Shown here: one piece after another, positions 24,155-33,259 of the stretch
Layout of the letters: every line of letters begins with the position of its first letter
Numbering within the stretch: the first letter of the stretch is position 1
NCBI RefSeq assembly: GCF_002964845.1
Contig: NZ_PRDA01000019.1
Coordinates: 1 to 54,723, forward strand
Origin: Thermus tenuipuniceus
GTDB taxonomy: Bacteria > Deinococcota > Deinococci > Deinococcales > Thermaceae
Length of the DNA: 54,723 nucleotides
Reading direction: 5' to 3'
Program-made: the position numbers and the translations under genes
Notes under the pieces: generated by a model
The model's database searches: none
Told to the model about the DNA's origin: nothing
Seen by the model: only the letters and a program-made list of their open reading frames with translations

Positions 24155-25546
24155 CCCCTTGCGCCGCATCTCCCCCCAGACCCCCCGTTTCCGCCAGACT
24201 TGGAAGGTGGCGAGAAAACGCTCCCAGGCCAGGATCTGCCGGTAGCCCAGGCCCTCGAGGATCGCCAAGAAAAGGAGCGCCAGGCGGTCCCTTAGCCGGG
24301 GATAGCGCTTGAGGAGTAAGGTCTCCATGCCCACCGCCAGCTGGGAAAGAAGCACCCCGTAGGCCATGGCCAGGAGAAAGAAGAGGAAGGCAAACTGCGC
24401 ATTGAAAAGGCCAAGGAGGTAGAAAACCGGGAAAAGCACATACCCCAACACCTCCACCACCGGGGCCAGGGCCTCGAAGAGGACGAAATAGGGCATGGCC
24501 AGAAGGCCGAGCCGGCCATACCGGGGGTTGAAGAGCATCAGCCGGTGGTTCCAGAGCACCTCCCATAGCCCCCGGTGCCAGCGGTTCCGTTGCTTCCTAA
24601 GGGTGGCCCAGTCCGCGGGCACCTCGGTGTAGCAGATGGGATCCGGGGTGTACACGATGCGGTACTCTCGCCCCTCCTCCCGGGCCCGGCGGTGGAGGCG
24701 CACCACCAGCTCCATATCCTCCCCCACGGTGTCCGTGCGGTACCCCCCAACCCTCAAGGCCTCCTCCCGGCGGAAAAGGCCAAAGGCCCCTGAGATAATG
24801 AGCAGGGCCCCCATGGCGCTCCAGCCCGCCCGGCCCATGAAAAAGGCCCGGGCGTACTCCATGATTTGCATCTTCTCTAGAAAGCCCCGGGGAAGGTGCA
24901 GGGCCTCCACCACGCCCTCCCGCACCACCGCCCCGTTGAGGGGCCGTATGGTCCCCCCCACGGCCAGGACGCGGTCGTCCTCCAAGAAGAGGCGGCTTGC
25001 CCGGAGAAGGGCCTGGGCATCCAGGAGGCTATCCGCATCCACGGCGCAGAAGAGGGGGTAGCGGGCCAGGTTGAGCCCGGCGTTTAGGGCGTCGGCCTTG
25101 CCCCCATTCTCCTTGTCCACCACGATGAGGTTGGGGTAGACCAGGGAGCGGTAGACCGCCCGCACAGGTTTGGTGGGAAGCACCCGGCGGTAGACCCATT
25201 CCACCTCCACCAGGCGGAAGGCCTCCTTGAGCACCTCCAGGGTCCGGTCCTTGGGCCCATCCGCCACCACGATCACCTCAAACTCCGGGTAGTGCAGGCT
25301 CAAAAAGGAGCGCACCGAGTGGGCGATGGTCTTCTCCTCGTTGTAGGTGGGCACCAGGATGGACACGGGCAGGTAAGCCTCCCGTTCCAAAAGGTCCTTC
25401 AGGGAAAGCTCGGAAAGCTCACGGGCATAGCGGGCCACCACGCCCAGACCAAAGAAGGCGAAGAGGGCATAGAAGAAGTTCAAAAGAGCGAAATACCACA
25501 GGATCACCACCTGGTAAACGAACAAAGAATCCAAAAGGAGGTTCAT
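24140..25546 (-). CDS. membrane glycosyltransferase family 2 (polysaccharide synthase type)
   Basis: The 468-residue protein has an N-terminal TM segment (about 8-35), a GT2 catalytic domain with VPTYNEEKT, DGPKDRT, the metal DADS motif, GEDMEL and the processive motif QRNRW. Three or more C-terminal TM helices follow. This layout matches PgaC/NodC/cellulose-synthase-like synthases that extrude a polysaccharide. The ATG overlaps the upstream HEAT-repeat gene stop (ATGA). It is the last gene of the sensor-kinase operon, suggesting regulated surface polysaccharide production. Confidence 0.88.
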   Translation of the reverse strand: MNLLLDSLFVYQVVILWYFALLNFFYALFAFFGLGVVARYARELSELSLKDLLEREAYLPVSILVPTYNEEKTIAHSVRSFLSLHYPEFEVIVVADGPKDRTLEVLKEAFRLVEVEWVYRRVLPTKPVRAVYRSLVYPNLIVVDKENGGKADALNAGLNLARYPLFCAVDADSLLDAQALLRASRLFLEDDRVLAVGGTIRPLNGAVVREGVVEALHLPRGFLEKMQIMEYARAFFMGRAGWSAMGALLIISGAFGLFRREEALRVGGYRTDTVGEDMELVVRLHRRAREEGREYRIVYTPDPICYTEVPADWATLRKQRNRWHRGLWEVLWNHRLMLFNPRYGRLGLLAMPYFVLFEALAPVVEVLGYVLFPVFYLLGLFNAQFAFLFFLLAMAYGVLLSQLAVGMETLLLKRYPRLRDRLALLFLAILEGLGYRQILAWERFLATFQVWRKRGVWGEMRRKGLESA

Positions 25547-26682
25547 GCCGTCTCCCGTAACACCTGCTGGGCCATGGCCCGGCCAAAGGGATCGGGGTGG
25601 CTTTCCGCAGCCCGGGCCAGGAAGCCCTTGTTCATCCACAAAAGCCCTTCCGCCGCCGCCCGGCGCACGTAAAAAGAGGGGTCGGAAAGCATCTTCCACA
25701 AGGCTCGCCGGGCCAGGTCGTTACCCAAAAGGGCCATGAGCCGGGCGGCATGGGCCCGCAAGAACTCCCGGTCGTCCTTTAAGGCTGCCAGCAAAAGCCC
25801 CTCGTAGCCCTGGGGTGGGTAGCGCAGGCGGTAAAGGGCACGCATGGCCGCCGCTTTAAGCTCGGGATCCGCATGGTCCAAGAAGGGAAGGACCCTTTCC
25901 ACCAAGGGCACCTGCTTAAGCCGGCCTATGGCCTCCAGGGCCGCCCACACCTCCTCCCTTCCCCCCCGGGAAAGAAAGGCCTCCACCACGGGTGTCGCCC
26001 GCTCCTCCAGGAGGAGGAGGACCTCCAGGAGGGCCCCGCGGGGTAGACCCGCCTGGAGGAGAGCCTCCGCCAGCCGTCCAAGCCCCTCCCCCTGGGCCAC
26101 CCGGGCCCCCGCCCGGGCCGCCCCCAGGCGCAGCACGGGATCCCGATGGGAAAGGTAGGGGAGGATGGCCTCCAGGGTTTCCGGCAAACGGGCCTGGGCC
26201 AGGGCATCCAAAGCCTCCAGCCGGGCAGGCCGGGAGGCCCACCGGCTTTTCAGAAGACGGATCCAGTGGGGATAAACCTGGCGGAGCCAGTCGGCTATCC
26301 GCTCGGAGGACTCCCCCTTGAGCATCTCCCGTAGGTTCAAAAGGGCCTCGAGGGCCGGACGGGGCCAAGGGGGCGGTGGAGGCGGCTCCCCGCTAAAGAG
26401 GGCTTGGGTGAACTGGGTGAGCCAGTCCTCATAAGCCCCTCGGTCCAGAAGCTCCTTGCTGGCGGTGTAGGCGTGGTAGAGGAGGATGTAAGCAGAAAGG
26501 CAAACCAAGGCCAGTCCAGTAAGGCCCAGCGCCTGGAAGAGGGCGCGGTAGACTACCGGGTAACCGAACAGGTTAAAAAGCCGCCCCGAAAAGGCCACCA
26601 CCAACCCTCCCAGGGCCAAGGCCTCGAGGAGGACCACCAGCACCACCAGGAGGGCATAAAGCCGCTCACCGCGCCGCCACAT
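25543..26682 (-). CDS. membrane-anchored HEAT-repeat protein
   Basis: The 379-residue protein has two N-terminal TM helices (about 9-30 and 48-70), a Pro-rich linker (about 98-106) and a cytoplasmic domain made of HEAT-like helical repeats from about 150 to the end (for example YLSHRDPVLRLGAARAGA, FLDHADPELKAAAMRAL and LSDPSFYVRRAAAEGLL). HEAT solenoids bind proteins, so it may scaffold the glycosyltransferase encoded next. It overlaps the response-regulator gene by 17 bp. No enzyme motif is seen. Confidence 0.75.
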   Translation of the reverse strand: MWRRGERLYALLVVLVVLLEALALGGLVVAFSGRLFNLFGYPVVYRALFQALGLTGLALVCLSAYILLYHAYTASKELLDRGAYEDWLTQFTQALFSGEPPPPPPWPRPALEALLNLREMLKGESSERIADWLRQVYPHWIRLLKSRWASRPARLEALDALAQARLPETLEAILPYLSHRDPVLRLGAARAGARVAQGEGLGRLAEALLQAGLPRGALLEVLLLLEERATPVVEAFLSRGGREEVWAALEAIGRLKQVPLVERVLPFLDHADPELKAAAMRALYRLRYPPQGYEGLLLAALKDDREFLRAHAARLMALLGNDLARRALWKMLSDPSFYVRRAAAEGLLWMNKGFLARAAESHPDPFGRAMAQQVLRETA

Positions 26683-27028
26683 AGCGCTCCAAGCGCCTTA
26701 CAAGCTCCCCAGGGCTGAAGGGCTTGGTGAGGTACTCCTGGGCCCCCAGGGCCTGGGCCTCCTTCAAGCTCCGCTCCTGCTTAAGACCGGAAAGAACCAG
26801 GACAGGGGTGGTCTTGTGGAGCTCCTTCCGCAAGTAGCGAAGAAGGTCCAAACCAGACCCCCCCGGCAGGTTGATGTCCAGAAGGATGGCATCCCAATCC
26901 CCGTCCAGCGCCGCCTTGGCCGACGGATAGTCCCGGGCCAGGTGGGGCTCGTACCCCTCCCGCCTTAGGGCCAGTTCCAACACTTTGGCCACCGTGGGGT
27001 CGTCTTCCACCACCAAAACCCGAGCCAC
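26666..27028 (-). CDS. single-domain response regulator receiver protein
   Basis: The 120-residue CheY-like protein has acidic residues D9 and D10, phosphoacceptor D51 (LLDINLPG), and K102 in YLTKPF. There is no output domain, so it must act by protein contact. It sits 9 bp after the histidine kinase and overlaps the HEAT-repeat gene, which is an obvious candidate partner. Confidence 0.92.
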   Translation of the reverse strand: MARVLVVEDDPTVAKVLELALRREGYEPHLARDYPSAKAALDGDWDAILLDINLPGGSGLDLLRYLRKELHKTTPVLVLSGLKQERSLKEAQALGAQEYLTKPFSPGELVRRLERYVAAR

Positions 27029-27037
27029 GTCTTTATC

Positions 27038-29212
27038 TTAAGGGAGCGGCTGAGGAAGCCTTTGCAGCAGGGCCTTCACCTCAGGATCCGGGTTTCGCCT
27101 AACCTCCTCCTCAAGAAACCTCCTCGCCTCGGGCACCTTCCCCTGCTCCAACAGGGCCTTGGCCAAGGTAAACCGCGCCAAGGGATAGTGGGGTTCCACC
27201 GCCAGGACCTGCCGGGCAAGGAGCTCTGCCTCCTTGGCCCGGCCCAGGGCCAGGACCACCTCGGCAAGCCCCCAGCGGGCATCCAGGCTCCCGGGATCCC
27301 CGGCCAAAACCAGACGGTAGCTCTCCTCCGCCTCCCCATAGCGCTTCATGTGGTAAAGGAGCCTGGCGTAGCGCACGCGGATGTCGGGGCTGTCCAAAAG
27401 GGCCAGGGCCTTCTCGTAAAGGGGCTTAGCCTCGGTGTGGCGGCCTTGCAGGTAAAGGGCAAAGGCCAGCTCGCCCAAGGCCTCCGCATCATCCGGGAAA
27501 GCGGACACCGCCTGGCGCAAGAAGGCTTCCGCTCCGGCTGGGTCCTGGGGAAGCCGTTTCCTGCCCTCGTAGAAGCTTCTCCGCTCCCGGAAGGGCACGG
27601 GGTCCGAGGGGTAGCCCTCGAGGCCCACTTCATCCAAGGCCATGGCCCGCACCTGGCTCAGGCGGTCCGCCTGGGGCAGGTAGCGGAACAGGTTGCCCTC
27701 CACCTTGGCGGAAAGGACCACCGCCTCCCCGCTCCGCACCTCCACCCGGAAGGCCCGGGTCCCCTCAGGACCCAGGAGGCGGAAGACCACCTCCCCCTCA
27801 GGACCCGGCACCGGACGCACCAAGGGAGCAGCAAGAAGCTTCCGCCTAACCCCCTTGCCCAAGACCGCCCCTTCCCCGGCAGGAAGCGTCTCTTGCCCCA
27901 AGGCCACCTTCCCCCGGTACAGGGAAAGCCGGGCTCCGCCTTCCCGGGAAAGACGGAGGTGGGTCCCGGTGGGCCGCACCCGGCCCTCCGGGGTGGAAAG
28001 GGTCAGGGGCAGGGGTTTTTCCCGCACGGCCTCCACCCCTCCTCCTTCCAGGCTCACCTGCACCCTATTCCCCCCACCCCAAAGGCTCCGCCAGCGCCGG
28101 GCTTCCCCTTTAGCCTCGGGGCTAAAGGCCAGCTCCAGCCCGGGAAGCCGCACCACCTCCCCCGCCGGCACCTCCCCGAAGGCCTTGGAACCCAAGGGAG
28201 CAGGGAGGATGGGCAGGCGGGCCAAGGCGATCAGGGCCACCATGAGGAGAAGAAGCCTTCCCACCAGGGCCCTTTGGCCCGGCCGGGGCCTGGGCAAGAG
28301 GAGAAGGAAGGTGCTTCCCTGGCCGAGACGGCTTCTTAAGCGCACCTCGCCCCCATGGGCCTCGAGGACCCGCTTCACCAGGGCAAGCCCAAGCCCTGTC
28401 CCCTCCACCTCCCCCCGGGTGGAGGCCCGGTAGAAGGGTTCAAAGACCCTTGCCTGCTCCTCCTTGGGGATGCCGGGGCCCGTGTCGGAAACCGCAATGC
28501 CGTACCGCTCTGGGCCCACCAGCAGGCGCACCGCCACCCGCCCCCTTTCCGGGGTGTACTTGACGGCGTTGTTGACCACATTGAGCACCGCCTGGTACAG
28601 CCACTCCCGGTCCCCGTAGACCCAGGCCTCCCGCTTGGGCAGGATCAGCCGCAGGGCAATGCCCCTCCTTCGGGCCAGGGGGCGCATCTCCTCCGCCACC
28701 TGCAGAAGGAGGGCCTTCAGGTCCACCCGCTCGCTTTTCAGGCGGACCCCTTGGCCCAGGCGCAGGTACTCCCGGGCCTTGTTGAGGAGGTCCTGGATGC
28801 GCCGGGCACTCTTCTCGGCGATGGAAAGAAGCTCCTTGGCCTCCTCCGGCAGGCCCTCCACCTCCAGGGTGAGCTCGAGGGCTCCGAGAACGCTCATGAG
28901 AGGGTTTTTGATCTCGTGGAGGAGAAGGCCGAGGAGCCTCGAGGTTTCCTCCTGGCTTTTCAGGAGGGCCAGTTCCCTCTCCCTAAGCTCCAAAACCTCC
29001 CGCAAAACCTTAAGGAGAAGCCGAAGGGCCTCCCTTACCTCTTGGGAGGGGGGTGGCCCCTCCCAGTAGAGGGCGATCTCGCCCTCCTCCCAAAGCTTCT
29101 CCCCCCTCAAGGGCTCTTCGGGAAGGACCTCCCCCCGGAATAGGACCCGCACCGGGTAACGGCGGAGGACCTCCGCCAAAAACCCCAGGTCGGCGGGCAA
29201 GGCTTTGACCAT
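27038..29212 (-). CDS. histidine kinase fused to FecR-like and TPR domains
   Basis: The 724-residue protein has an unusual order. It starts with a short region (1-90) and a HisKA domain with phospho-His 99 (LLHEIKNPL). A HATPase domain follows with N-box NVVNNAVKYTP at 211-221, DTGPGIP at 243-249 and GTGLGL at 271-276. One TM helix (about 317-336) comes after the catalytic core, then a FecR-like beta domain (about 345-470) with GTHLRLSREGGARLSLYRG, and C-terminal TPR repeats (about 590-720). The sensor part is therefore C-terminal and probably outside the membrane. It heads the operon with the receiver, HEAT protein and glycosyltransferase. Confidence 0.88.
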   Translation of the reverse strand: MVKALPADLGFLAEVLRRYPVRVLFRGEVLPEEPLRGEKLWEEGEIALYWEGPPPSQEVREALRLLLKVLREVLELRERELALLKSQEETSRLLGLLLHEIKNPLMSVLGALELTLEVEGLPEEAKELLSIAEKSARRIQDLLNKAREYLRLGQGVRLKSERVDLKALLLQVAEEMRPLARRRGIALRLILPKREAWVYGDREWLYQAVLNVVNNAVKYTPERGRVAVRLLVGPERYGIAVSDTGPGIPKEEQARVFEPFYRASTRGEVEGTGLGLALVKRVLEAHGGEVRLRSRLGQGSTFLLLLPRPRPGQRALVGRLLLLMVALIALARLPILPAPLGSKAFGEVPAGEVVRLPGLELAFSPEAKGEARRWRSLWGGGNRVQVSLEGGGVEAVREKPLPLTLSTPEGRVRPTGTHLRLSREGGARLSLYRGKVALGQETLPAGEGAVLGKGVRRKLLAAPLVRPVPGPEGEVVFRLLGPEGTRAFRVEVRSGEAVVLSAKVEGNLFRYLPQADRLSQVRAMALDEVGLEGYPSDPVPFRERRSFYEGRKRLPQDPAGAEAFLRQAVSAFPDDAEALGELAFALYLQGRHTEAKPLYEKALALLDSPDIRVRYARLLYHMKRYGEAEESYRLVLAGDPGSLDARWGLAEVVLALGRAKEAELLARQVLAVEPHYPLARFTLAKALLEQGKVPEARRFLEEEVRRNPDPEVKALLQRLPQPLP

Positions 29213-29254
29213 CGGAAGAAGGCTACTCCAAAGGCTTGAAAACCCCGTGAAAGG

Positions 29255-29572
29255 CTAGGGCTTCGGGGCCATCACCACCAGGAGAAGGGCGGGGTTGGCC
29301 GACTCGTTCCGCACCCCATGGGTCTCCCCGGAGCGAGCCAAAGCCGCCATCCCCGGAACCAAAAGAACCTCCTCCTTCCCGATGCGCACCACCACCTCGC
29401 CCTCTAAAACATAGTAGACCTTATCGGAGCCCTCATGGGCGTGCACCTTTTGCGCCTGACCGGGAAGGAGAGCGTAAAGGTCAAAGAAGAACTTGTCGGA
29501 CTCAAACACGGGGATTTTGGCCATTTTTTCTGGGTTATACCGCACCAGGCTCTTGAGGTCTTTAATCTCCAT
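29255..29572 (-). CDS. small cupin-domain protein
   Basis: The 105-residue single cupin has motif 1 residues HAHEGSDKVYYVLEGEV (His-His-Glu pattern for metal binding) and motif 2 PGMAALARSGETHGVRN. It is too small to specify a reaction; such proteins are dioxygenases, isomerases or metal-bound regulators. It is separate from the kinase operon by 42 bp and divergent from tRNA-Pro. Confidence 0.8.
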   Translation of the reverse strand: MEIKDLKSLVRYNPEKMAKIPVFESDKFFFDLYALLPGQAQKVHAHEGSDKVYYVLEGEVVVRIGKEEVLLVPGMAALARSGETHGVRNESANPALLLVVMAPKP

Positions 29573-29586
29573 GGCCCCAAGTCTAC

Positions 29587-29616
29587 TTGACGAAAGCCCA
29601 AGCGGGGCACTACACT
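29587..29616 (+). promoter_or_regulatory. promoter of tRNA-Pro
   Basis: TTGACG (29587-29592) and TACACT (29611-29616) with an 18 bp spacer form a good sigma70-type promoter 13 bp before the tRNA. Confidence 0.75.
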
Positions 29617-29629
29617 AACCTTTGCGCGC

Positions 29630-29706
29630 CGGGGAGTAGCGCAGCCTGGTAGCGCACACGCTTGGGGTGCGTGTGGTCGTCGGTTCAAATCCGGCCTCCC
29701 CGACCA
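29630..29706 (+). tRNA. tRNA-Pro (anticodon GGG)
   Basis: This is a cloverleaf with acceptor CGGGGAG/CTCCCCG, anticodon stem ACACGC/GCGTGT around TTGGGGT (anticodon GGG, reading CCC/CCU), a T arm and encoded CCA at 29704-29706. Confidence 0.96.
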
Positions 29707-29710
29707 GAAA

Positions 29711-29743
29711 CCCCCGCCCACACGGGCGGGGGGTTGTCTTTGG
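29711..29743 (+). terminator. terminator of tRNA-Pro
   Basis: CCCCCGCCC (29711-29719) pairs perfectly with GGGCGGGGG (29724-29732) around ACAC, followed by GTTGTCTTT. Confidence 0.85.
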
Positions 29744-29747
29744 GGCT

Positions 29748-29776
29748 CCCACCCTGGCACAGCCAGGGCGGGGTGG
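29748..29776 (-). terminator. hairpin at the end of the cbb operon
   Basis: CCCTGGC and GCCAGGG pair around ACA, extended outward by CCCAC/GTGGG with small bulges, 2 bp past the fba stop. No T-run follows on the minus strand, so termination may rely on this hairpin together with the adjacent tRNA terminator or on Rho. Confidence 0.5.
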
Positions 29777-29777
29777 G

Positions 29778-30701
29778 TTATGCCCGACCCACCGTGCCCA
29801 TCAGCTCGAACTTCTCCCGGATCACCTGCTTCAGGTAGTCCCGGCCCTTCCCGATGATCTTGCGGGGGTCAAACTCCTTGGGGTTCCCCACCACCACCTC
29901 GCGGATCCCCAGGGTCATGGCCAGGCGCAGGTCGGTGTCGATGTTGATCTTGGCGATGCCGTTGGGAATGGCCTTTTTGATGTCCTCGTCGTGGATGCCC
30001 GTGGCCTCCTTCAGCTCGGCCCCCGTGGCCAAGAGCTTCTCCTTGAGCCAGGTGGGGACCCCGCTGGCCCCGTGGAGCACCAGGGGGATATGCACCCGTT
30101 TGCTGATCTCCTCGAGGCGCTTGTGGTCAATGTAGGGCCGGCCCTTGCCCTTGTAGGCCCCGTGGCTGGTGCCGATGGCGATGGCCAGGTAGTCGATGCC
30201 CGTCTCCGCCACGAAGCGCTCCGCCTCCTCGGGATCGGTGAGGAAGGCCTCCGCCTCGGACACCTGGATGTTGTCCTCAATGCCCTGAAGCCGGCCCAGC
30301 TCCGCCTCCACACTCACCCCCACCGCGTGGGCCGCCTCCACCACCTTCTTGGTCTCGGCCACGTTTTCCTCAAAGGGGTGGTGGCTGGCGTCAATCATCA
30401 CGCTGGTGAAGCCCGCCCTCAGGGCCTGCATCACCATCTTGAAGTCGGCCCCGTGGTCCAGGTGGAGGACCACGGGCACCTTGGTGCGGCTGGCCATGTC
30501 CTTCACCAGGTTGGCCAGGTTCTCCATCCCCGCGTACTTCCGGGCTCCATCGGAAACCTGGATGAAGACCGGAGCCCTCAGTTCATCGGCCACCTCCAGG
30601 ATGGCCTGGGTAATCTCCAGGTTGTTGGTGTTGAAGCTGGGAACCGCATAGCCTTCCCGCCGCGCCTTGTCCAAAACCTCCTTACCTATCGCCAAGGGCA
30701 T
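29778..30701 (-). CDS. fba: class II fructose-1,6-bisphosphate aldolase
   Basis: This enzyme joins glyceraldehyde-3-phosphate or erythrose-4-phosphate with dihydroxyacetone phosphate, needed for Calvin-cycle regeneration as well as gluconeogenesis. The 307-residue protein has the zinc motif VVLHLDHGADF, an EAELG block, AIGTSHGAYKG with the second zinc His, LHGASG with the third, and INIDTD for the phosphate. It is last in the cbb operon; its ATG overlaps the rpe 3' end by 20 bp. Confidence 0.94.
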   Translation of the reverse strand: MPLAIGKEVLDKARREGYAVPSFNTNNLEITQAILEVADELRAPVFIQVSDGARKYAGMENLANLVKDMASRTKVPVVLHLDHGADFKMVMQALRAGFTSVMIDASHHPFEENVAETKKVVEAAHAVGVSVEAELGRLQGIEDNIQVSEAEAFLTDPEEAERFVAETGIDYLAIAIGTSHGAYKGKGRPYIDHKRLEEISKRVHIPLVLHGASGVPTWLKEKLLATGAELKEATGIHDEDIKKAIPNGIAKINIDTDLRLAMTLGIREVVVGNPKEFDPRKIIGKGRDYLKQVIREKFELMGTVGRA

Positions 30702-31350
30702 AGAGCACCTCCTTTAGCTCCTTAAGGTTATCAGCCACGGGCCGCTTGTTAAAAAGGGCGCTTCCCGCCACGGCCACGTCTGCTCCTGCCCGGTACACCT
30801 CGGCCACGGTATCCCGGTTCACGCCCCCATCCACCTCAATGAGGCAAGAGGGATTCAGCCTATCCCGCATCTCCTTGAGCCGGCGAAGCCTTCCCGTGGA
30901 GGTGGGAATGTATTTCTGCCCCCCAAACCCCGGGTTCACGCTCATGAGGAGGGCCAGATCCAGCTCGGGCAACAGGGGCTCAAAGGCCTCGAGGGGGGTA
31001 GCAGGGTTGAGGGCAAGCCCCGCCTTCTTACCCAGCTCCTTCACCTTCTGCACCGCCCGGTGAGCATGGGGGGTAGCCTCAAAGTGGACGGTGATCACAT
31101 CGGCTCCAGCGCGGGCGAAGTCCTCCAGGTACCTCTCCGGCTGCACGATCATCAGGTGCACGTCCAAAGGCAAGGAAGTCACCCGCCGCACCGCCTCCAC
31201 CAGAAGGGGCCCGAAGGTGAGGTTGGGGACGAACACCCCATCCATCACGTCCAGGTGGATCCAGTCCACCCCTGCCGCCTGGGCTTCCTCGATCTGGTCC
31301 TTCAGCCTCGCCAGGTCCGCCGTGAGGATGGAGGGCGCAAACTTGAGCAT
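30682..31350 (-). CDS. rpe: ribulose-phosphate 3-epimerase
   Basis: Rpe interconverts xylulose-5-phosphate and ribulose-5-phosphate, supplying the substrate of Prk. The 222-residue TIM barrel has FAPSILTADLARL, the metal motif WIHLDVMDGVFVPNLTFG, DVHLMI, MSVNPGFGGQKYI and the second catalytic Asp in IEVDGGV. An AAAGG ribosome-binding site precedes the ATG. It lies 9 bp after prk and overlaps fba. Confidence 0.96.
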   Translation of the reverse strand: MLKFAPSILTADLARLKDQIEEAQAAGVDWIHLDVMDGVFVPNLTFGPLLVEAVRRVTSLPLDVHLMIVQPERYLEDFARAGADVITVHFEATPHAHRAVQKVKELGKKAGLALNPATPLEAFEPLLPELDLALLMSVNPGFGGQKYIPTSTGRLRRLKEMRDRLNPSCLIEVDGGVNRDTVAEVYRAGADVAVAGSALFNKRPVADNLKELKEVLYALGDR

Positions 31351-31359
31351 CCTTTCCCC

Positions 31360-32325
31360 CTAGGCCACCCGCAGGTGCCCCCGCTCGATGGCCAGCTCCC
31401 GCATCTTAACCAGATAGTAGGCGATGATGAGCTGGGTCAGGGCCAGGGGATAGCTCTGCCCCGCCTTATCCCAGAAGGTACCCACCAGGCTGGGGTCGAA
31501 GTGCTCGGCATGGTGGCCCAGATGATCCCAGATGATGCGCTCAAAGGCCTGGGCCTGCTCGGGGGTCACGTGGCCGGTGATGTCCAGGATGTCCGCCTCC
31601 TTCCGGGTTTCCAGGCGGATCAGGGCCTCGTCCTCGTAGGCGGAGTGGAGCACCTCCGAGAGGTCCAGGCGGGGCAGGGTGTGCTTGAGGGTGATCCTTA
31701 CGTTCAGGGTGCTGGGGTTTTCCGGATCGTAGCCCACGGGGCGGTAGAAGCGCACGATGATGTCCGCATGCTCCTTCTGCGGCCAGATAAAGGCCCGGGA
31801 ATCGGGCATGCGCCTTTCGATGTCGGCGATGACCTCCTCCGGGGTGTACCCCCGCTTGGCCACATCCCGCTTCACCTTCCATTCCCGCCTGAGCTCCTCC
31901 TCGGGGTCCAGGTAGACGGTGAGGTGGTAGCGGCTCCTCAAGGCCGGGGAAAAAAGGGTAAGGAGCCCCTCCAGGATCACCACCCGGGGAATGAGCCTGC
32001 CCTCCTCCTCCACCGCCCGCGGCGCCGGAACGTACACCGGCGGGTCAAAGGTGCCCGTGGAGTGGTTGTACACCGGCTTCAGGATGGGTTCCCCCTCGGA
32101 AAGAAGCCTCACGTGCTGCTCCATGATGTCCATGTAGTTGCACTCGGGGTTCAAGGGGGTGATACCCAGCTCCTTGCGCTGCTTGCGGTCGTACTTGTGG
32201 TAGTCGTCCACGCAGATGTTGGTGGTGCGCTCCACCCCCAAAAGCCGGGCGATCCCCGCAGAAATGGTGGTCTTCCCCGCCCCCGAGTCACCGGCAATGC
32301 CCAACATGAAAGGCCTATGGGGCAT
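31360..32325 (-). CDS. prk: phosphoribulokinase
   Basis: Prk phosphorylates ribulose-5-phosphate to the RuBisCO substrate and is, with RuBisCO, diagnostic for the Calvin cycle. The 321-residue protein has P-loop GDSGAGKT at 12-19, [17 protein letters not shown] with the catalytic Asp and substrate-binding Arg, and NHSTGTF with VILEGLL (Walker B-like). It is somewhat longer than the proteobacterial class I enzyme (about 290) and resembles class II enzymes in the opening residues. The start lies inside the cbbX 3' end (11 bp overlap). Confidence 0.95.
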   Translation of the reverse strand: MPHRPFMLGIAGDSGAGKTTISAGIARLLGVERTTNICVDDYHKYDRKQRKELGITPLNPECNYMDIMEQHVRLLSEGEPILKPVYNHSTGTFDPPVYVPAPRAVEEEGRLIPRVVILEGLLTLFSPALRSRYHLTVYLDPEEELRREWKVKRDVAKRGYTPEEVIADIERRMPDSRAFIWPQKEHADIIVRFYRPVGYDPENPSTLNVRITLKHTLPRLDLSEVLHSAYEDEALIRLETRKEADILDITGHVTPEQAQAFERIIWDHLGHHAEHFDPSLVGTFWDKAGQSYPLALTQLIIAYYLVKMRELAIERGHLRVA

Positions 32326-33199
32326 CTTCCTCCTCCCTAAAAACCGAGCTGGCGTAGATGTCGTCGGCGGTGAGGGTCATGAGCTCCTCTAGGGTCACCG
32401 GCCCCGCCTTCTGGTAAAGCCGGTAGGCCTGCCGAAGCTTGAAGCGGTCCAGGGCATTGCGCACGCTCCGGGCATAGGCGAAGTTGGGAAGGCGCATGCG
32501 GCGTTCCAGGTACTCCAAGAAGGCCTTTTCCGCCTCCTCGGTGAAACGATAGCCCTGCCGTTCCAGCATGAGCTTGCCGATCTGGAAGAGTTCTTCGGCG
32601 CTATAGGGGGGAAACTCTATGTGGTGGGCGATGCGGGAGCGCATCCCCGGGTTTAGGGTGAAGAACTCCTCCATGCGGTCCTTGTACCCTGCCAGGATCA
32701 CCACCAGGTCCTCCCGCTGGTTCTCCATCACCTGGAGGAGGATCTCGATGGTTTCCTGGCCGTAGTCCCGCTCGTTTTCCGCCCGGTAGAGGCTATAGGC
32801 CTCGTCGATGAAGAGCACACCCCCCATGGCCCGCTTCAGGACCTCCTTGGTCTTGGGGGCGGTGTGGCCGATGTACTGGCCCACCAGGTCGTCGCGGCTG
32901 GCCACCACCAGGTGGTCGCGACGGATGTAGCCCAGCTTGTGCAGGATGGTGGCCATCCTCAAGGCCACCGTGGTCTTGCCCGTGCCCGGGGGGCCCACAA
33001 AGGCCATGTGCAGGGTAGGCCGGTCGGCGGTAAGCCCCAGCTCCCGGCGAAGCCGGTCCACGGAGAGGTAGGCGGCGATCTCCCGGATCCGCTGCTTCAC
33101 CGGCCTAAGGCCCACAAGCTCCTGGTCCAAGGTATCCAGCACCGCCTCGATCTCGGGGTTTTTCACCACCGCCAGGTTTTGGCCTTGGGTTTCCTGCAT
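32315..33199 (-). CDS. cbbX: red-type RuBisCO activase CbbX
   Basis: CbbX is an AAA+ motor that pulls the RuBisCO large-subunit C-terminus to release inhibitory sugar phosphates. The 294-residue protein has Walker A GPPGTGKT at 69-76, the pore loop [10 protein letters not shown] at 108-117 with the aromatic Tyr109, Walker B LFIDEA at 129-134, and a late [11 protein letters not shown] sensor/arginine region. CbbX occurs only with red-type form I RuBisCO, in agreement with the adjacent genes. A GGAGG site precedes the ATG. It is separated from cbbS by 60 bp with a hairpin. Confidence 0.95.
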   Translation of the reverse strand: MQETQGQNLAVVKNPEIEAVLDTLDQELVGLRPVKQRIREIAAYLSVDRLRRELGLTADRPTLHMAFVGPPGTGKTTVALRMATILHKLGYIRRDHLVVASRDDLVGQYIGHTAPKTKEVLKRAMGGVLFIDEAYSLYRAENERDYGQETIEILLQVMENQREDLVVILAGYKDRMEEFFTLNPGMRSRIAHHIEFPPYSAEELFQIGKLMLERQGYRFTEEAEKAFLEYLERRMRLPNFAYARSVRNALDRFKLRQAYRLYQKAGPVTLEELMTLTADDIYASSVFREEEDAP

Positions 33200-33222
33200 A
33201 ACCCTCCTTGATTTAGCTAAGG

Positions 33223-33244
33223 GGCCCCGGGCACGGCCGGGACC
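33223..33244 (-). promoter_or_regulatory. cbbS-cbbX intercistronic hairpin
   Basis: GGCCCCGG (33223-33230) and CCGGGACC (33237-33244) form an 8 bp stem (one G-T pair) with a 6-nt loop on the minus-strand transcript. No T-run follows. It could protect the cbbLS mRNA or reduce read-through, making RuBisCO more abundant than its activase. Confidence 0.5.
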
Positions 33245-33259
33245 CCCAGACCCTTGGGA

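Noticed and set aside
31060-32340. 426-residue plus-strand frame opposite rpe and prk
   Set aside because: Antisense shadow of two clear Calvin-cycle genes.
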